NCBI GenBank assembly: GCA_009823505.1
Contig: VZQC01010551.1
Location: forward strand, 2,306,668-2,370,667
Direction: 5' to 3'
Length of the DNA: 64,000 bases
DNA from: Rhizomys pruinosus
Lineage: Eukaryota; Chordata; Mammalia; Rodentia; Spalacidae
Positions 1-10,904 of this stretch are shown here, one piece after another. The stretch's first letter is position 1; every line of letters starts with the position of its first letter. The position numbers were made by a program, and so were the translations under genes. The notes beneath the pieces were generated by a model. That model was not told where the DNA came from and did not search any database. It was given only the letters and a program-made list of their open reading frames with translations.

Positions 1-414
1 ATAGGTTTGGAGTAATGTGAACTTTTAATACTTTTTAAGGTAAGAGAAGAGCATTGATATTAAAAATGATCTTATTTGCTTAAGACATTTTAGAATTTTT
101 TACATACGCATCTAATGTATTTTATACATACAGACAGGAAATGAGTGAGAGATTATACAAGGCTCTTAAAATTTCTTCAGTGAAAGCTAGCTTGGTTTAA
201 TGTAAAGAATGCATTTTACCTGTTCTTTGGGGGTTCCCAAACCTCCCTTCAGGTTCTCTGATATGCTAGGAGAACTCACAGGGCTCAGCAATATAGTATT
301 CTCATGCTCTGATTTGGTATCATAACAGTATACAAGGTAAAATCAGCCAGAGAAAAAGTGCATGGGATACTATGTATAGGATAAGCAAGCCTAAGTTCTA
401 AGAGTCCTCTCTCC
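1..414. other. RSBN1L intron 1, no element recognised
   Basis: A/T-rich unique-looking sequence with no ORF or repeat that I can name. The window opens inside intron 1. Confidence 0.6.
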
Positions 415-662
415 GGGGCTGGAGAGATGGCCTAGTGGTTGAGAGCGCTGACCGCTCTTGCAGAGGACCTGGGTTCGATCCCCAGCACCCACATGGCGGT
501 CGAGAACCGTCTGAAACTCCAATTCCAGGAGAACTCCAGTTCCAGGGGAGTCCGAGACCCTCTTCTGACCTCTGCGGCATTGCACAACACGGGTGCACAG
601 ACTTGCATGCAGACAGTACATTCATGCACATAGAGAAATAAATAAAATTAATAAAAAAAAAA
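415..662 (+). mobile_element. B2/B3-type SINE, internal-duplication subfamily
   Basis: Complete element: tRNA-derived head with A and B boxes, the body, and an A-rich AAATAAAATTAATAAA tail. The target-site duplication (TSD) AAGAGTCCTCTCTC lies at 400-413 and recurs with one change at 663-676. The body contains the 17-bp tandem duplication AACTCCAATTCCAGGAG / AACTCCAGTTCCAGGGG. Confidence 0.92.
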
Positions 663-865
663 AAGAGCCCTCTCTCAGTGGAATCACACAGCGGGTACTG
701 AATTCAGTAGTAAATTGTGACAATATATGTGAAATGCTCTCTACTAGGGAAGCTCATTAGAGTCCCAGGGTTTTGTTTTGAGTTGGGGACATTGATACCA
801 TCTGTTGGACCAAAATTCTGGATTTCTTGAAGGAAAACGAGTATTCATCATATAACATATTATTT

Positions 866-1082
866 TTAAATTTTATTTATTTATGCGTATGAATGTACTG
901 TCTGCATGTAGGTTTGTGCACCCGTGTCGTGCAGTGCCGCGGAGGTCAGAAGAGGGTGTCGGATTCCCCTGGAACTGGAGTTACTGATGGTTCTCAGCTG
1001 CCATGTGGGTGCTGGGGATCGATCCTGGGTCCTCTGCAAGAGCAGTCGGTGCTCTTAACTGCTAGGCCATCTCTCCAGCCCC
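866..1082 (-). mobile_element. B2/B3-type SINE
   Basis: Complete reverse-strand element flanked by the perfect 13-bp TSD TAACATATTATTT (853-865 and 1083-1095). It lacks the internal duplication. Confidence 0.92.
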
Positions 1083-1165
1083 TAACATATTATTTGTACA
1101 AATACAAACAGTGAAGCACTGTAACCAATGCTAGCATGGGACAATTTTTATAAGCACTCATTTCT

Positions 1166-1205
1166 TTTTTTTTTAATTATTTTATGTGTATGAGTGTATA
1201 GCCCC
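1166..1205 (-). mobile_element. 40-bp internally deleted mini-B2
   Basis: Only the A-rich tail, about 20 bases of the 3' body and the first GGGGC of a B2 remain, yet a perfect 17-bp TSD (1149-1165 and 1206-1222) flanks it. Confidence 0.8.
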
Positions 1206-1344
1206 TATAAGCACTCATTTCTAAAGTTCGCAGTCTCAGGTATATTTTCTACACACTGTCCTTCAGTGTTTACCAAGAGTGCCAGATGAATTTAGCTCCT
1301 TGATGCCTGATGTAAGAGTCTCTTACTGATTTCTTAATAGTTTT

Positions 1345-1813
1345 CATTAAAAAAATTTATTATTTTATGTGTGTGAGTGTATTGCCAGGATGTATGTAAG
1401 TGCTCCTGTGTCATGCAGTACTCATGGAAGATAGAAGAGGATGTTGGGGGGGCTGGAGAGATGGCCTAGTGGTTAAGAGCACTGACTGCTCTTGCAGAGG
1501 ACCCAGGTTTGATTCCCAGCACCCACATGGCAGCTGAGAACCATCTTTAACTCCAGTTCCAGGGGAATCCAACGCCCTCTTCTGACCTCCGCAGCATTGC
1601 ACGACACGGGTGCACAAACCTACATGCAGACAGTACATTCATACACATAAAAATAAAATAAATAAAAAAAAAAAAGAAGAGGATGTTGGATCCCTGGAAC
1701 TGGAATTACAGGTGGTTGTTAGCTGCCATGTGGGTACTAGGATTTCAACCCAGGTCTTCTATAGTACTACAACTAGTAGTACTCTTAACCTCTGAGTTAT
1801 CCCTCCACCCCCT
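1345..1813 (-). mobile_element. older B2 SINE split by a younger B2
   Basis: The old copy occupies 1345-1447 and 1677-1813; together these rebuild a diverged reverse-strand B2. The break carries a duplication of GAAGAGGATGTTGG. Confidence 0.85.
1449..1675 (+). mobile_element. B2 SINE nested in older B2
   Basis: A young full-length element inserted in the opposite orientation into the B2 around it. The duplicated target comes from the host B2 (1434-1447 and about 1677-1690). Confidence 0.9.
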
Positions 1814-1953
1814 AGTTTTCATTTTTAAGTTGTTGACTGTTATAATACTTTATTCATCTTTACTACTTATGAATAGACTAAATGTGTCTATTTCATTTCA
1901 AATTAGTGGGGCTTGGTATTAAGAGTAGTTTCTATTTTAAGTTTTAAAAATAA

Positions 1954-2235
1954 GGGTGCTGGAGAGATGGCTCAGCGGTTAAGAGCACTGACTGCTCTTG
2001 CAGAGGACCTGGGTTCAATTCCCAGCACCCACATGGTGGATAAGAACCGTCTTTAAGCTGGGTGTGGTGGCGCATGCCAGCACTCGGGAGGCAGAGGCAG
2101 GCGAATCTCTGTGAGTTCAAGGCCAGCCTGGTCTACAGGGCTAGTTCCAGCCCAGCTGGGTTAAAGGGAAACACTGTCTCAAAAACACCAAAAAAACCCC
2201 CCAAAACTAAAAAACATAAACAAAACCCCAAAAAA
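1954..2235 (+). mobile_element. composite B2-head / B1 SINE
   Basis: About 95 bases of B2 head (to AAGAACCGTCTTT near 2055) run directly into a nearly complete B1 starting AAGCTGGGTGTGGTGG, then an A-rich tail. The same junction occurs at 37,590-37,610 and 57,567-57,587. Confidence 0.85.
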
Positions 2236-2335
2236 GTGTTAAGTATGAATGTAAGGTTTTAAAAGCATTTTGATGGAATGAGCTTTTGCTTATTTCAAAA
2301 CAATTTAATTTGTGCAATTTACACCTAGTTTCCCC

Positions 2336-2440
2336 TCCCTCCCTCCCTCCCTCCCTCCCTCCCTCCCTCCCTCCCTCTCTCTCTTTCTCTGTCTCTGTCT
2401 CTGTCTCTGTCTCTGTCTCTGTCTCTGTCTCTGTCTCTCT
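2336..2440. repeat. (CCCT)n and (CTGTCT)n microsatellite
   Basis: A tract of CCTC repeats passes into about ten CTGTCT units. It abuts the tail of a reverse B1, so it probably grew from that tail. Confidence 0.95.
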
Positions 2441-2592
2441 TTCTTTTTTGGTCTTTTTGATACAGGGTCTCCTGTAGCCCCAGCTGTCCTGCTCGCTATG
2501 TAGACCAGGCTGGCATTGAACTCACAAAGATCTGCCTGCCTCTGTCTCCCAAGTTGCTGGGATTAAAGGTGTGCTCCGCTATGCCCAGCTAC
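2441..2592 (-). mobile_element. B1 SINE
   Basis: Reverse B1, from TTTTTGATACAGGGTCTC to TATGCCCAGCT. Confidence 0.9.
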
Positions 2593-2761
2593 ATCTAGTT
2601 TCTATTACAGAGTTTGAGAATGCTATTAATCATACTTATGCCCTTTAAATATTTTTAAATCACATTTTAATTTTATTGATATCTTCTTTTCTTGGTCTGC
2701 CACAGTTTTGCTTTATTTTTATTTTTATTCGTTTTTGAAAATCAATTGATCGAATAATTAA

Positions 2762-2965
2762 TTTTTGAGAGAGATTTCTTGTATCTCATGCTGATTTTGA
2801 ACTTGCAGTGCAGCTGAGGAAGATCTTGGATTTCTGATCCTGCCCCTACCTCCTGAGGACTGGCATTATTGGTGTAAAGTAGCAAACCCAGGTTTATGCA
2901 GTGCTGGGACTTGATTGGGGTGCTTCCTGCATGCTGGCAGTCACTGTGCCAACAAAATGACATGC
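2762..2965 (-). mobile_element. old B4-like or ID-B1 SINE
   Basis: Strongly diverged. B1-like GAACTTGCAGTGCAGC and an ID/tRNA-like end near CATGCTGGCAGTCACTG can be made out. Confidence 0.4.
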
Positions 2966-3164
2966 TAAGGCTGTAGTTTTTGTTCCTAAGATATTATTAA
3001 CCTGTATCTGATGTTTTATAAATTCATACCCAAACAGAATTTGACATTCTTAACTCTTATAGTTAGACTCTTCTTGGGATTAACACTCTACCTTTTAGTA
3101 TTTTACAAACTTATCATTTTGACATTTTATTTTTACTTTAAAAATTTATTTATGAGTTAAAATT

Positions 3165-3376
3165 TTCTTGATTTATTTTTATTTTATGTGCATGAATATT
3201 TTGCTGCAGGTGCACCACATGTGTGCATTGCCTTCAGAGATCAGAAGAAGGTATCGGATTCCCTGGAACTCGAGTTACAGATGGTTGTTAGCTGCCATGT
3301 GGGTGCTGGGAATCGGACCCAGTCCTTTGGAAGAACTGGAAGTGTTCTTAACCACTGAGCCATCTTTCTAGCCCCA
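3165..3376 (-). mobile_element. B2/B3-type SINE, older
   Basis: Reverse element from ATTTTATGTGCATGAAT to CATCTTTCTAGCCCC, with many substitutions. Confidence 0.85.
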
Positions 3377-3597
3377 GCAATAAATTTAAAAAATAAAAAA
3401 GAATGCTGAGGAAATAAAGGAAATACATTAGGTATAGGTGGTTCTTTTTAAGAAGTCAGAGGAAGAGATGGCTATTAATATTAAGCAAGGCCTTTGGGGA
3501 TTAGCAGGAGGGATCATTTTTGAATAGGTAGAACATTTCATGAAAACTAAAAGAAGAGATGTGTGAACATTGAAAATTTATGTAAAGAAGCAGTTTG

Positions 3598-3803
3598 GGG
3601 GCTGGGGATGTGTCTTAGTTTAAAGAGTGGTTACTTAACATGCAGAAAGCCCTGACTTCTATCCCCAGCACCAATAATACTGGGTGCATTGCTACATGCC
3701 TGTAATCTTAGAATTTGGGAGCTGTAGGCAGGAGGATCAGAAATTCAAGGTAATACTCTACTGTGCAAATGAGCTTGAAACCCTGTCTCAAAAATTCAAA
3801 AAA
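3598..3803 (+). mobile_element. B4-type SINE (ID-like head plus B1-like part)
   Basis: Begins GGGGCTGGGGATGTGTCTTAG and continues through ATCCCCAGCACC into a B1-like right part ending ACCCTGTCTCAAAAA. Confidence 0.7.
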
Positions 3804-3975
3804 GCCAGGTAAGGTTAAGGTACGAGCCTTTAATCCCAGAATTTGGGAGTCAGAGGCAGGCACATCTCTGTGAGTTCAACTAGCCTGGCCTATATAACGA
3901 GTTCCAGGGCAGTCTGGGATACATGGTGGGACCCTGTCTCAAACATACACTCATACCTGAAACAAAATAGGGTCC
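3804..3975 (+). mobile_element. B1 SINE, diverged
   Basis: Forward B1 with GAGCCTTTAATCCCAG and GAGTTCCAGGGCAG landmarks, ending in CTCAAACATACACTC. Confidence 0.75.
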
Positions 3976-4029
3976 CCCAAAAGTTGGGATAATTTTATTT
4001 GTGGAAGATTATAATAAAAATAAAGTAAC

Positions 4030-4137
4030 AAGCAGAGTGTGGTGGCTCATTCCAGTAATCTCTAAGAGGCTGTCAGGAAGATCATGAGTTCAAGGGGCTA
4101 TAGAGTGAGATCCTGTCTTAAAAATGAAAATAAAACA
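4030..4137 (+). mobile_element. B1-like fragment
   Basis: Degenerate forward copy: GAGTGTGGTGGCTCATTCC to GATCCTGTCTTAAAA. Confidence 0.55.
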
Positions 4138-4298
4138 GCACCTCCCTCTCCCCCAACAAAAACCAAAAAGAAGTAACAGAAATAGCATCACATTTTCCCA
4201 ATTCTGACCTTATAGTCATTTTCATATTTATCTTAGGAAAAACAGTATTTTCTTGTAAAGCTGTCACATATCCACATTATCCCATTATATTCACTTCT

Positions 4299-4528
4299 TT
4301 TTTAAAAAATTTTTTATTTATCATTTTTTATGTGTATGAATGTCCTGTCTACATGTAAGTTGGTGCATCCATGTCGTGCAATGCCACGGAGGTCAGAAGA
4401 GGGAGTCAGATTCCCCTGGAACTGGAGTTAAAGACAATTCTGAGCCGCCATGTGGTTGCTGGGAATCGAACCTGGGTCCTTTGCAAGAGAGTTGGTACTC
4501 TTAACCACTGAGCCATCTCTCCAGCCCC
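4299..4528 (-). mobile_element. B2/B3-type SINE
   Basis: Complete reverse copy with the perfect 13-bp TSD TATATTCACTTCT (4286-4298 and 4529-4541). Confidence 0.92.
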
Positions 4529-4744
4529 TATATTCACTTCTATATAAGAAGAAAAATAGAAAAAGGAAATATTTTTTATTATCATGTGTGTGTATGTATG
4601 ATGTGTGTTTATGTGTACATGTAGATTCTCTAACTGAATAGCCTGTGTGGATTAAAATTTTATTCCTTTAGTTTCTGGTTTCCTGAGCCCAGAGTCTGTT
4701 GACTTTGTTCATAGAAATGCTTTAGTAGACAGCCTTATAATCTC

Positions 4745-4880
4745 TTTTTTTTTGGTATTTTTGAGACAGGGTCTCCCTTTGTCCTGGAGCTTGCTCTGTA
4801 GACCAGGCCGGCCTTGAACCCTTGAACCCACAGAGATCCACCTATCTCTGCCTCCCAAGTGCTGGGATTAAAGGTGTGCA
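4745..4880 (-). mobile_element. B1 SINE, 5' truncated
   Basis: Ends at AAAGGTGTGC without the usual B1 start. The short TSD ATAATCTCTTTT flanks it. A 10-bp duplication TTGAACCC sits inside. Confidence 0.85.
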
Positions 4881-5236
4881 TAATCTCTTTTCATCCTGTG
4901 TCTTTATGTCTAGCCTTTTTATTTGTCTCTACTTTACATCTGGGATCATTGGAACTTAAGAGGATGAGAGATGATTTTAATTTTCTCATCTCCTTTAGTG
5001 CACCTAGCTAGAGCTTGACTTGGAACTTTGTAAGCTGTGACGGACTGAAAATAGCCCCTTTTAGAGAAAATCAAATGTAGTTTACTAAGGAGGAAATAAA
5101 ATGCTAAAGAATTGATATGCTTGTTACTGTCTACTGATGTTATACTATACAAATGTGTTTTACTTTGTGATTTATAAGTCGGGTATTGGGCATATTTACT
5201 TTTGGTCAACTTTACATTTCTGAATTTCTACTTTTC

Positions 5237-5386
5237 TTTTTTTTGGTCTTTTCAAGACAGGGTCTCCCTGTAGCCCCAGCTGTCCTGGAATTCTCTCTGT
5301 AAACCAGGCTGGCCTTGAACTCACAAAGATCTGCCTACCTCTGCCTCCCAAATGCTAGGATTAAAGGCGTGCACCACCGCACATGG
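5237..5386 (-). mobile_element. B1 SINE
   Basis: Complete reverse B1 with the 17-bp TSD CTGAATTTCTACTTTTC on both sides. It lies about 250 bases before RSBN1L exon 2. Confidence 0.92.
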
Positions 5387-5634
5387 CCTGAATTTCTACT
5401 TTTCAAATTTGAAGATTACACTTTCTAGAACATTCATTCATCTTATTACTTTAGTAAACACTGAACATTGGTTACATGTCCTGTTAAGTATAATTCAGCA
5501 AGTCCCAAGTAGAAAACTAATTATCAGTAAATTTTCAGAAGTTTGAAAGTAAACATTATAAAAAAGTTCCTAAAAGCATGGTTTTTAAAGTAATTAAAGC
5601 ATGGAGTTTCAAAAAAAAAAATTTTTCCCAACAG

Positions 5635-6269
5635 GTGGGAAGGAGAAACCAAAAACAAATGTAGAAGACTTACAAATTAAAAAGGTAAAGAAGAAAAAGA
5701 AAAAGAAACACAAAGAGAATGAAAAGCGGAAGCGTCCAAAAATGTATAGCAAATCCATTCAGACCATCTGTTCAGGATTGCTGTCTGATGTTGAAGATCA
5801 AGAAGCCAAAGGCATCCTATATGATAACATAAAGGATTACTGTGGAAAAAATTTGGATACCAAGAACTGTGATTCTAAAGAGAACAGTGAGTTTCCATTT
5901 GTCTCATTAAAGGAACCACGAGTTCAGAATAACCTTAAAAAGTTGGACACTCTGGAGTTCAAACAGCTCATTCATATTGAGCACCAGCCTAATGGAGGTG
6001 CATCAGTTATCCATGCCTACAGTAACGAACTCTCCTGCCTGTCTCCTGTGGAGATGGAGAAGTTTGCAGAAGAATTTGTGGGTTTAGTGTTCAGTGAAAA
6101 TGAAAGTTCTGCAGCTTTCTATGTAATGGGTATTGTTCATGGGGCAGCTACTTATTTACCTGACTTTTTAGACTACTTTTCATTTAATTTTCCAAATTCA
6201 CCAGTGAAAATGGAGATACTGGGAAAGAAAGATATAGAGACAACGACTATGTCCAATTTTCATGCTCAG
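5635..6269 (+). CDS. RSBN1L: RSBN1L exon 2 (round spermatid basic protein 1-like)
   Basis: This 635-nt internal coding exon is bounded by an acceptor (pyrimidine-rich tract then AACAG at 5631-5634) and a donor (CAG|GTAAGA at 6269/6270). It begins with the last two bases of a split codon and ends on a whole codon. It encodes 211 residues. First comes a very lysine-rich basic segment (5680-5745), a likely nuclear localisation signal. Next is the conserved core of the RSBN1 family, with the segment VHGAATYLPDFLDYF around 6138-6180. RSBN1 (KDM9) and worm DPY-21 are described as JmjC-type H4K20me2 demethylases; RSBN1L is the paralogue and its activity is less certain. The in-frame ATG at 5601 lies in the intron and is not a start: exon 1 is upstream of the window. 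RSBN1L is chosen over RSBN1 because TMEM60 follows. Confidence 0.93.
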
Positions 6270-7308
6270 GTAAGAGGATTTTAGGGTTTTTTTAAAAAAA
6301 TACCTTTTAATTGCATATTTTAGACAGGCTTGTGTTTTTTGTTCTTAGTTTTGCAGTAGGTTTAATAGAAAAAGGTAAGATAAAGTGAAACCATTTGAGA
6401 GTGTTGAGTTCCTTCTTGATATGAATGTAGGGATTAAATTTTGATTTCTGCCTGATTTTTTTTTCCCTTTAAAACAACTAATGAAATAATTAAAATTCCG
6501 TACCTTTCCCTTTCTGTTTTGACAAGGAGGTAACTTAGACCTAGTGAAATTAATTTAACCAGGTCTTTAAAATAATTTCTTTTAAACCTGAAAATTGCCT
6601 AAAATAGTTTTCCTAATAATGTTTTAAAACTGCTTAGCATTGGGTTCATCAAATAATAGGTGCTACATAAATGCTAGCTAGTATATAATACTGTACTACA
6701 AAGGAATCACCACTTAATATGTAATTATTTGAAAAATATTAGTGCATATTTTTAGCTAATTTCCATTTCTTATACTTTTCTAGAGAACATACATTATTTT
6801 AGAAGCCAGGGACAAAAGTGAGTTTGCTGCTTTTTAAAGATTAATTTGAGCTTATCTAAAATGTCAGTGCCATTGTCATTGAACTCAAAGTTAGGGGCAT
6901 ACTAGACTAGGAGATTAGCTGGTTGAGCATAGTTTTCAGTTTTCCAGGAATAGTAGTAATTGACAATTTTCTAGTTTTATGATGAAAAAAAAGTAAAGAC
7001 TCAGAGATCTTGGCAACCCTTTCTCCCAGTCTTTCTTTGCTTAAAGATTAACTAAGAGACAAAAAGAGGAGTGACTTACTATTTTCAGGTGGTCAACAGT
7101 ACCAGGAATAGACCAAAATCTTTCTAATGGTCATCCAGGGCTCTTTTCATTGTTCTCAATTTATTTCTTGTGTTGATGATCAAGATACAGCCTCTACTTT
7201 AAATGAGAACTGAGATGTTCAACTATGTCCACACATACCAACTCCCAGCTCCCAGCAGTATGTTTGGTGTGTACTCTGTAGCTTATAGTAGCATGGAAAA
7301 TACTTAAA
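6270..7308. other. RSBN1L intron 2, first kilobase
   Basis: A/T-rich, unique-looking intron sequence. No SINE, RNA gene or conserved ORF seen. Confidence 0.6.
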
Positions 7309-7309
7309 T

Positions 7310-7377
<68 letters not shown>
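7309..7377. repeat. (TG)n(AG)n microsatellite
   Basis: Twelve or so TG units pass into more than twenty AG units without interruption. Likely polymorphic. Confidence 0.97.
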
Positions 7378-7380
<3 letters not shown>

Positions 7381-8567
7381 GTTTATGTAATGGAAGGATG
7401 GAAATGGCTCAGATTCTTCTACAATGACCCAAATTATTTATTCCCAGGCAACAACGTCATCCTTTCCCCAAGGTTGATAGTCAGTTCTCAGGAGCAAAAC
7501 CCACAAATGTTACAGCCGCCCTGTTTACTACAAAGCTCAGTCTTATCTGACCAAATCTTATTCTTTATATTTCAATGTCTTTGATTCAGATANTTTTTTT
7601 TTTCATTTTTAGCTATAAGTGATAATCCATGAGTACAAGCATCCTTCATGCAAAACCTATCTGCAGGCTGTTGTGCCCAAACACCTACAGCCCCACCATC
7701 CAGTGGGGGGTGACAGGTTGTTTGTTCAATCAAGTTGATCAAATGAGTGTCCAGATTACATTGCTGTAGTTTCACCATTCACCCCAATCGCAGCCCTTAC
7801 ATTCTACCACGCCCCCTCTTCCGCAGGTTGTTCCCTAGGCTTAGAAAAGGGGCACAGGTGGATGAGAGGTAAAACAGTCCACTCTCTCTGGAGCTGTTGA
7901 CTTGGACTCTGGTCAATTCTGGCTGTTTCCTTTCATGGGCTGACAGTTTGTCCAGGAATAACCTTTCGATCCTGGCCTGGCGCGTTATGGAATTTAAATA
8001 TTTTTACAGTGAAAAGGAAACAGTGCAGCATCCATTACTAGCCAACTCATTTTATAGAATTCCAAATGTCTAGTAACTTTTCTGAGATTGATTATACCTG
8101 AGTTTAGTGGCAGACTCAAGACTAGCATCCTAGTAATAATGTCTGTCATTAATTGAGTACTTACTGATCCAAGTTCTCTTCTAAGCATTTTATATGAAAA
8201 CTCACTTCATCATGAAGAAACATAAAATAAACGACAATCTTGCACCAATGGACTTTGAACAAGTTGTTAAATATTGAGAGAAGAAACAATGGTAGAAGTG
8301 AGAGAAGTCCCTTAGTGTCAGATCTTTCTTTTTTCTTTTGTCACTATGTTTGCTAAATGCCAGGTTTTATGCTACATCTCTTGGCTCTCAAACTAAGTTA
8401 GTTTGTACAATATCACAGATGTTTTTGCTGTTATACATACAAGTGTGTTTCAATAATATTTTTAATGTGATAAATACATTCACATATTTGGTTGACTGTT
8501 TTTCAATAAATTTTTAAAAACTAATCTTGAATTATAGTAAATAATAAGAATTTTCATTTTATGAGGG
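7378..8567. other. intron 2 segment, unresolved
   Basis: The part from 7,600 to 8,000 is less A/T-rich than its neighbours and contains TGGGCTGACAGTTTGTCC-like sequence. It could be an old LTR or DNA transposon that I cannot name. One N is at 7,593 in front of a T run. No coding potential seen. Confidence 0.4.
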
Positions 8568-8757
8568 CCAGTAGGATAGCTCAGTGGGTAAAAAGCATTT
8601 GCCACGAAGCCTGATGACCTGAGTTCTCTCCCTGGGGCCTACATGGTGGAAAGAAAGAAAGTGACTGCTGTAAGTTGTCCTCTGACTTCCACATGTGTAC
8701 CACAGTATGTGCCCCCCCATAAACAATATAATAAAAATAACAAAAAAGTCATTTTAT
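8568..8757 (+). mobile_element. old tRNA-derived SINE (B2 superfamily, RSINE2-like)
   Basis: Head GATAGCTCAGTGGGTAAA, middle GCCTGATGACCTGAGTTC, 3' part AGTTGTCCTCTGACTTCC, and an A-rich tail. It differs from the younger B2 copies. Confidence 0.7.
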
Positions 8758-8892
8758 GTAATATTTGCAAAATGAAAACTGGCCTTTTGGTAGTAATCAA
8801 GTGAGATGCTGGAGTTGTTAATGGGGTGTAGATCTCAGGTCCTTACCATGTAACTTGGTTGCTACCATCTCTTCAGGCTTCTTCAGATATGT

Positions 8893-8957
8893 TTGCGTGT
8901 GTGTGCATGCGTGTGCACTTATGTGCACGCGTGTGCACTTATGTGCACGTGCAAGCA
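8893..8957. repeat. GT/GC-rich alternating tract
   Basis: Alternating purine-pyrimidine sequence with the 18-base unit GTGTGCACTTATGTGCAC repeated in tandem. Confidence 0.8.
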
Positions 8958-9411
8958 TGTCTCATGCTTCCTTTCTGGTGCTATCTGTGGGTCTGGCCCC
9001 ATGTATTTGTGATCTTCTACTCTGGTAACTCAAGCACATCATTTACAAGGATTACTTTTTATTCTTCAGGTAGCTTTCTGTGCAAAATCTATATTCCTTT
9101 ATTATAAGAACCTCTAAGTTATGTAGCGTGGAAAAAAATATATAATGAATGTTCATTGATATTTCCCTCACATGGATTCTTATATTTTCTTTTATTAAGA
9201 GCTTAGGTAAAGTCAGAACAAAGAAAACAACAACAACAACAAAGTATAGATGACAAAGGAAGTTGTCTTCACACTGGGAGTAGCTTTGGGTTATCCTTAA
9301 GCATTGATTTTAGGAAACTGGACTCTGAAAGAGAACATATTGAAGAAAATGAGCATGCTTATTTAGATTTTTGCTTGTAACCCTCAAGTCCTCCTAGTAA
9401 AATCTGTTTTG

Positions 9412-9552
9412 TTATTATTTTTTGAAACAGGATTTCATCAAGCCCAGGCTAGACTCTCTTATATAGCTAAAGCTGGAGTTGAATTCCTGATCCTCTTCTC
9501 CCCCCACCTCCTAAAGTGCTGGAATTACAGAGGTATACTACACCCAGTTTAA
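9412..9552 (-). mobile_element. B1-like or B4 SINE, diverged
   Basis: TTTTGAAACAGGATTTC through AAAGTGCTGGAATTACAG and CACCCAG: an old reverse copy. Confidence 0.65.
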
Positions 9553-9889
9553 AAAGCTCTGATTCTCAATGCAGTTCCCTCCAGGAATTGATGCTATCCC
9601 CCAGTAAATCTTTCATTAAAGGATAATATGTACACCAAAAAGGGCATACATTACAGATGTATGGCTTGATGAGTATTCAGAAAGTGAATAGACCTATAGT
9701 TTTAAAAGTTGAATTATTACTAATAGCCAGAAGTTTTCCTCAAACCCATATTGCTCTGCAGCTCCCCCCATAGCTCCTAAAGATAAACACACATGTAACC
9801 ACTATACTGAATTCAAACACCATTGATAACTCCTGCATGTTTTTGAACCTTAATGGACCAAAATAGTATATGCATTGTTTTTTTTTTCC

Positions 9890-10345
9890 TTCTGTTTAGT
9901 ATTGTGTTTGTGATATCCATCTTGTTGGTAGCAATGTTTATTTTCTCATTGTTGTGTAGTATTCTGTTATAGGACTATATCATAATTTAATTGTTCTGTT
10001 TACTATAAATAGACATTTGAGTTGTTTTTACTCTCAACAGGGGCACTGTGAGTACTTTTGTGCATGTTTGAAGAGTGTGTTTTTGTTGACTATACCTACT
10101 TTTGGAATTTCAGGATAAAAAGGCACACAAATACCTAACTTTGATAGATACACTACCAGTTTTCCAGAATTAACACACTGGTTTGCATTCATACCAGTAG
10201 TGTACCATAGTTTTGGACATACTTAGTAGTGTCTCTTTTTTTCATTTTACCTATTGTAGTAACTGTGCAGTAGTATCTTTCTGTAGGTTTCTAATAATCA
10301 TGATATCTAAATAAGTTTTACTATTTTTCAGGGTTTCCTTAGTTC
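9890..10345. mobile_element. ancient L1-associated fragment
   Basis: Landmarks GTTGTGTAGTATTCTGTTAT, a TAAATAGACATTTGAGTTG motif and TTTCCAGAATTAACACACTGG resemble an old mammalian L1 (L1M/HAL1-type) segment. Similar weak resemblance continues in 11,700-12,350. Recognised from memory of the family only. Confidence 0.4.
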
Positions 10346-10356
10346 TTTACATTTTC

Positions 10357-10612
10357 TTTTTTTTTTAATTTTTTTTTATTATTATATTTATTACTGTATG
10401 TGTATCAATGTACTGTCTGCATGCAGGTTTGTGCACCCGTGTCGTGCAATGCCGCGGAGGTCAGAAGAGGGTGTCGGATTCCCCTGGAACTGGAGTTCTC
10501 CTGGAATTGGAGTTTCAGACGGTTCTCGGCCGCCATGTGGGTGCTGGGGATTGAACCTGGGTCCTCTGTAAGAGCGGTCGGCGCTCTTAACCGCTAGGCC
10601 ATCTCTCCAGCC
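10357..10612 (-). mobile_element. B2/B3-type SINE, internal-duplication subfamily
   Basis: Complete, with TSD AGTTCTTTACATTTTC on both sides. It interrupts one arm of a local direct repeat (10,282-10,700). Confidence 0.93.
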
Positions 10613-10719
10613 CAGTTCTTTACATTTTCATGTAAACTTTATAATCAGTTTTTTAATTCCACAGAAGAATCTACCAAGACATTGATTGGCATGACAGTGA
10701 CTAAGGATGTTAAAATCTT

Positions 10720-10890
10720 AAAAATTTTTATTTGTATTTATTTTGATTGCTGGTATGTTTACTGGTGTGTGTGTGTGTAGTCTCTGCAGAGGCCAGAAGG
10801 GGAAATAGACATATGGGTTCTGGGACTCAAACTTGGGTCCTTTGGAAGAACAGCAAGTGCTCTTAACCCCTGAGCCACCTCTCTAGCCCC
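10720..10890 (-). mobile_element. old B2/B3-type SINE
   Basis: Shortened reverse copy ending CCACCTCTCTAGCCCCC, with a short TG run inside. Confidence 0.8.
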
Positions 10891-10904
10891 CAAGCACTTT
10901 TTTG

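Noticed and set aside
5601..5634. ATG at 5601 as a start for RSBN1L
   Set aside because: It lies in the intron before a clear splice acceptor, and the exon continues a codon split from exon 1.
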